The position numbers were made by a program, and so were the translations under genes. From NCBI GenBank assembly GCA_002937525.1, contig PTKA01000055.1, forward strand, positions 1-7,740: 7,740 bases of DNA, read 5' to 3'. Origin of the DNA: Alphaproteobacteria bacterium MarineAlpha10_Bin3 (lineage in GTDB: Bacteria > Pseudomonadota > Alphaproteobacteria > UBA8366 > GCA-2717185). Shown here one piece after another: positions 6,481 through 7,740 of this stretch. Under the pieces are notes generated by a model, which worked only from the letters and a program-made list of their open reading frames with translations, was not told where the DNA came from and ran no database searches. Numbering within the stretch: the stretch's first letter is position 1; each line of letters starts with the position of its first letter.

Positions 6481-7740
6481 ATGCCGGTACTCCAAACAGC
6501 CATCAAGCTCCGCTCGAAGGAATTCAAGGCCAATGCCCAGGCGATGGACGGGCTGGTCGCCGATCTGCGGGAAAAAATCGACGCTGCCGCGAAGGGCGGC
6601 AGCGCCGCATCGATGGCGCGCCATATCGCGCGCGGCAAGCTGCCGGTGCATGAACGGGTGCGCGGATTGCTGGATCCAGGCGCGCGGTTTCTCGAACTCT
6701 CGCCGCTCGCCGCCGATGGCATGTATGACGACAATATCGCCTCGGCGGGGATCGTCACCGGCATCGGCGTGGTTTCGGGCGCCGAATGCGTCATCGTCGC
6801 CAATGACGCGACGGTCAAGGGCGGCACCTATTATCCGATCACGGTAAAGAAGCATCTTCGGGCGCAGGAAATCGCCCGCGAGAACAATCTGCCCTGTATC
6901 TATCTGGTCGATTCGGGCGGCGCCAATCTGCCGCACCAGGACGGCATCTTTCCCGACCGCGAGCATTTCGGCCGTATCTTCTACAATCAGGCGACCTTGA
7001 GCAGTCTCGGCATTCCCCAGATCGCCGCCGTCATGGGGTCGTGTACGGCGGGCGGCGCCTATGTTCCGGCGATGTCGGATGAATCGATCATCGTCCAGGG
7101 AACCGGCACGATTTTCCTCGCCGGGCCGCCGCTGGTGAAGGCGGCGACCGGCGAAGTGGTGTCGGCCGAAGATCTGGGCGGCGCCGATCTGCATTCGCGC
7201 ACGTCGGGGGTGACCGATCATCTGGCCGACGACGACGCCCATGCGCTGGCGATCTGCCGGCGGATCGTCGCCACCTTGAACCGGACCAAGCGCGTCGGCC
7301 TGGCCTTGCGCGAACCGCGCCCACCGGCCCATGCGCCCGAAGAACTGAATGGCGTGGTGCCCATCGACCGGCGTCATTCCTACGATATCCGCGAGGTGAT
7401 TGCGCGCATTGTCGATGCCAGCGAATTCGATGAATTCAAACTGCTGTACGGCACGACGGTGGTTTGCGGTTTCGCCCATCTGCACGGCTATCCGGTCGGC
7501 ATCGTCGCCAATAACGGCATCCTGTTTTCGGAATCGGCGCTGAAGGCCACGCATTTCATCGAACTATGTTGCCAGCGCGCAATTCCGCTGATTTTTCTCC
7601 AGAATATCTCCGGCTTCATGGTCGGTGAAAAATACGAAGCCGGCGGCATCGCCAAGGACGGCGCCAAGCTGGTGACCGCCGTCGCCTGCGCCAATGTGCC
7701 GAAATTCACCGTGACCGTCGGCGGTTCCTTTGGTGCTGGC
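6481..7740 (+). CDS. liuB: Methylcrotonyl-CoA carboxylase beta (carboxyltransferase) subunit, cut by the window end
   Basis: The first 420 residues are open to the last base; the family is about 535 residues, so some 115 are missing at the right edge, not through mutation. The subunit moves carboxyl from carboxybiotin to 3-methylcrotonyl-CoA, giving 3-methylglutaconyl-CoA, in complex with the biotin-carrying alpha subunit. The N-terminal crotonase-fold half (about 30-290) has [13 protein letters not shown] (107-119), [11 protein letters not shown] (141-151) and the oxyanion loop [16 protein letters not shown] (186-201). The C-terminal half has [17 protein letters not shown] (339-355), [11 protein letters not shown] (372-382) and GGSFGAG (414-420). 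Together with [20 protein letters not shown] (228-247), these favour MCC over propionyl-CoA or geranyl-CoA carboxylase. The start ATG fits the usual MPVLxxxI N-terminus but lacks a clear Shine-Dalgarno; GAAAG at 6466 is the best available. Confidence 0.93.
   Translation, partial: MPVLQTAIKLRSKEFKANAQAMDGLVADLREKIDAAAKGGSAASMARHIARGKLPVHERVRGLLDPGARFLELSPLAADGMYDDNIASAGIVTGIGVVSGAECVIVANDATVKGGTYYPITVKKHLRAQEIARENNLPCIYLVDSGGANLPHQDGIFPDREHFGRIFYNQATLSSLGIPQIAAVMGSCTAGGAYVPAMSDESIIVQGTGTIFLAGPPLVKAATGEVVSAEDLGGADLHSRTSGVTDHLADDDAHALAICRRIVATLNRTKRVGLALREPRPPAHAPEELNGVVPIDRRHSYDIREVIARIVDASEFDEFKLLYGTTVVCGFAHLHGYPVGIVANNGILFSESALKATHFIELCCQRAIPLIFLQNISGFMVGEKYEAGGIAKDGAKLVTAVACANVPKFTVTVGGSFGAG

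Noticed and set aside
6409..7554. A 381-codon minus-strand frame opposite liuB
   Set aside because: The plus strand carries a continuous, highly recognisable carboxyltransferase. The minus frame has only GC-shadow composition.
6481..7740. liuB as a truncated pseudogene
   Set aside because: The frame is open and motif-complete up to the last base of the window, so the missing C-terminus is an edge effect.

Overview
The window is GC-rich, densely coded DNA with every gene on the + strand. Third codon positions are mostly G or C. The gene set (a MaeB malic enzyme with a phosphotransacetylase-like tail, an MgtE magnesium channel and a leucine-degradation cluster) fits a heterotrophic proteobacterium, most likely an alphaproteobacterium of Rhodospirillales type. 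That placement is inferred from protein style and codon use, not from a marker gene.

Layout: a complete tRNA-Leu(GAG) with encoded CCA (3-89) is followed by a 118-base spacer. Next comes maeB (208-2496), then mgtE (2531-3910, TTG start) only 34 bases later. After 49 bases comes an isovaleryl-CoA dehydrogenase gene, liuA (3960-5132). It overlaps by one base a small cupin gene (5132-5611). A 165-base spacer, with at best a doubtful 41-codon ORF, leads to a short-chain dehydrogenase/reductase gene (5777-6436). Last is the beta subunit of methylcrotonyl-CoA carboxylase, liuB (from 6481), which runs off the right edge after 420 codons. No stretch over 300 bases lacks a gene; the longest is the 165-base spacer.

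How the genes work together: IVD and MCC are successive steps of leucine catabolism. Isovaleryl-CoA is oxidised to 3-methylcrotonyl-CoA, which is carboxylated to 3-methylglutaconyl-CoA. The MCC alpha subunit, methylglutaconyl-CoA hydratase and HMG-CoA lyase would be expected just beyond the right edge. That pathway ends in acetyl-CoA and acetoacetate. MaeB turns malate into pyruvate and NADPH, and family members sense acetyl-CoA through the C-terminal domain, so it lies metabolically close to the products of the pathway. MgtE supplies Mg2+, a cofactor for malic enzyme and for the ATP-using carboxylase.

I found no mobile element, CRISPR array, phage gene, defence system or clearly new system. 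The points most worth a second look are modest: the cupin and SDR genes lying inside a leucine-degradation cluster, the loss of catalytic residues in the PTA-like domain of MaeB, a tandem decamer that puts stop codons in all three frames after maeB, and two short perfect dyads at gene boundaries in the liu cluster.
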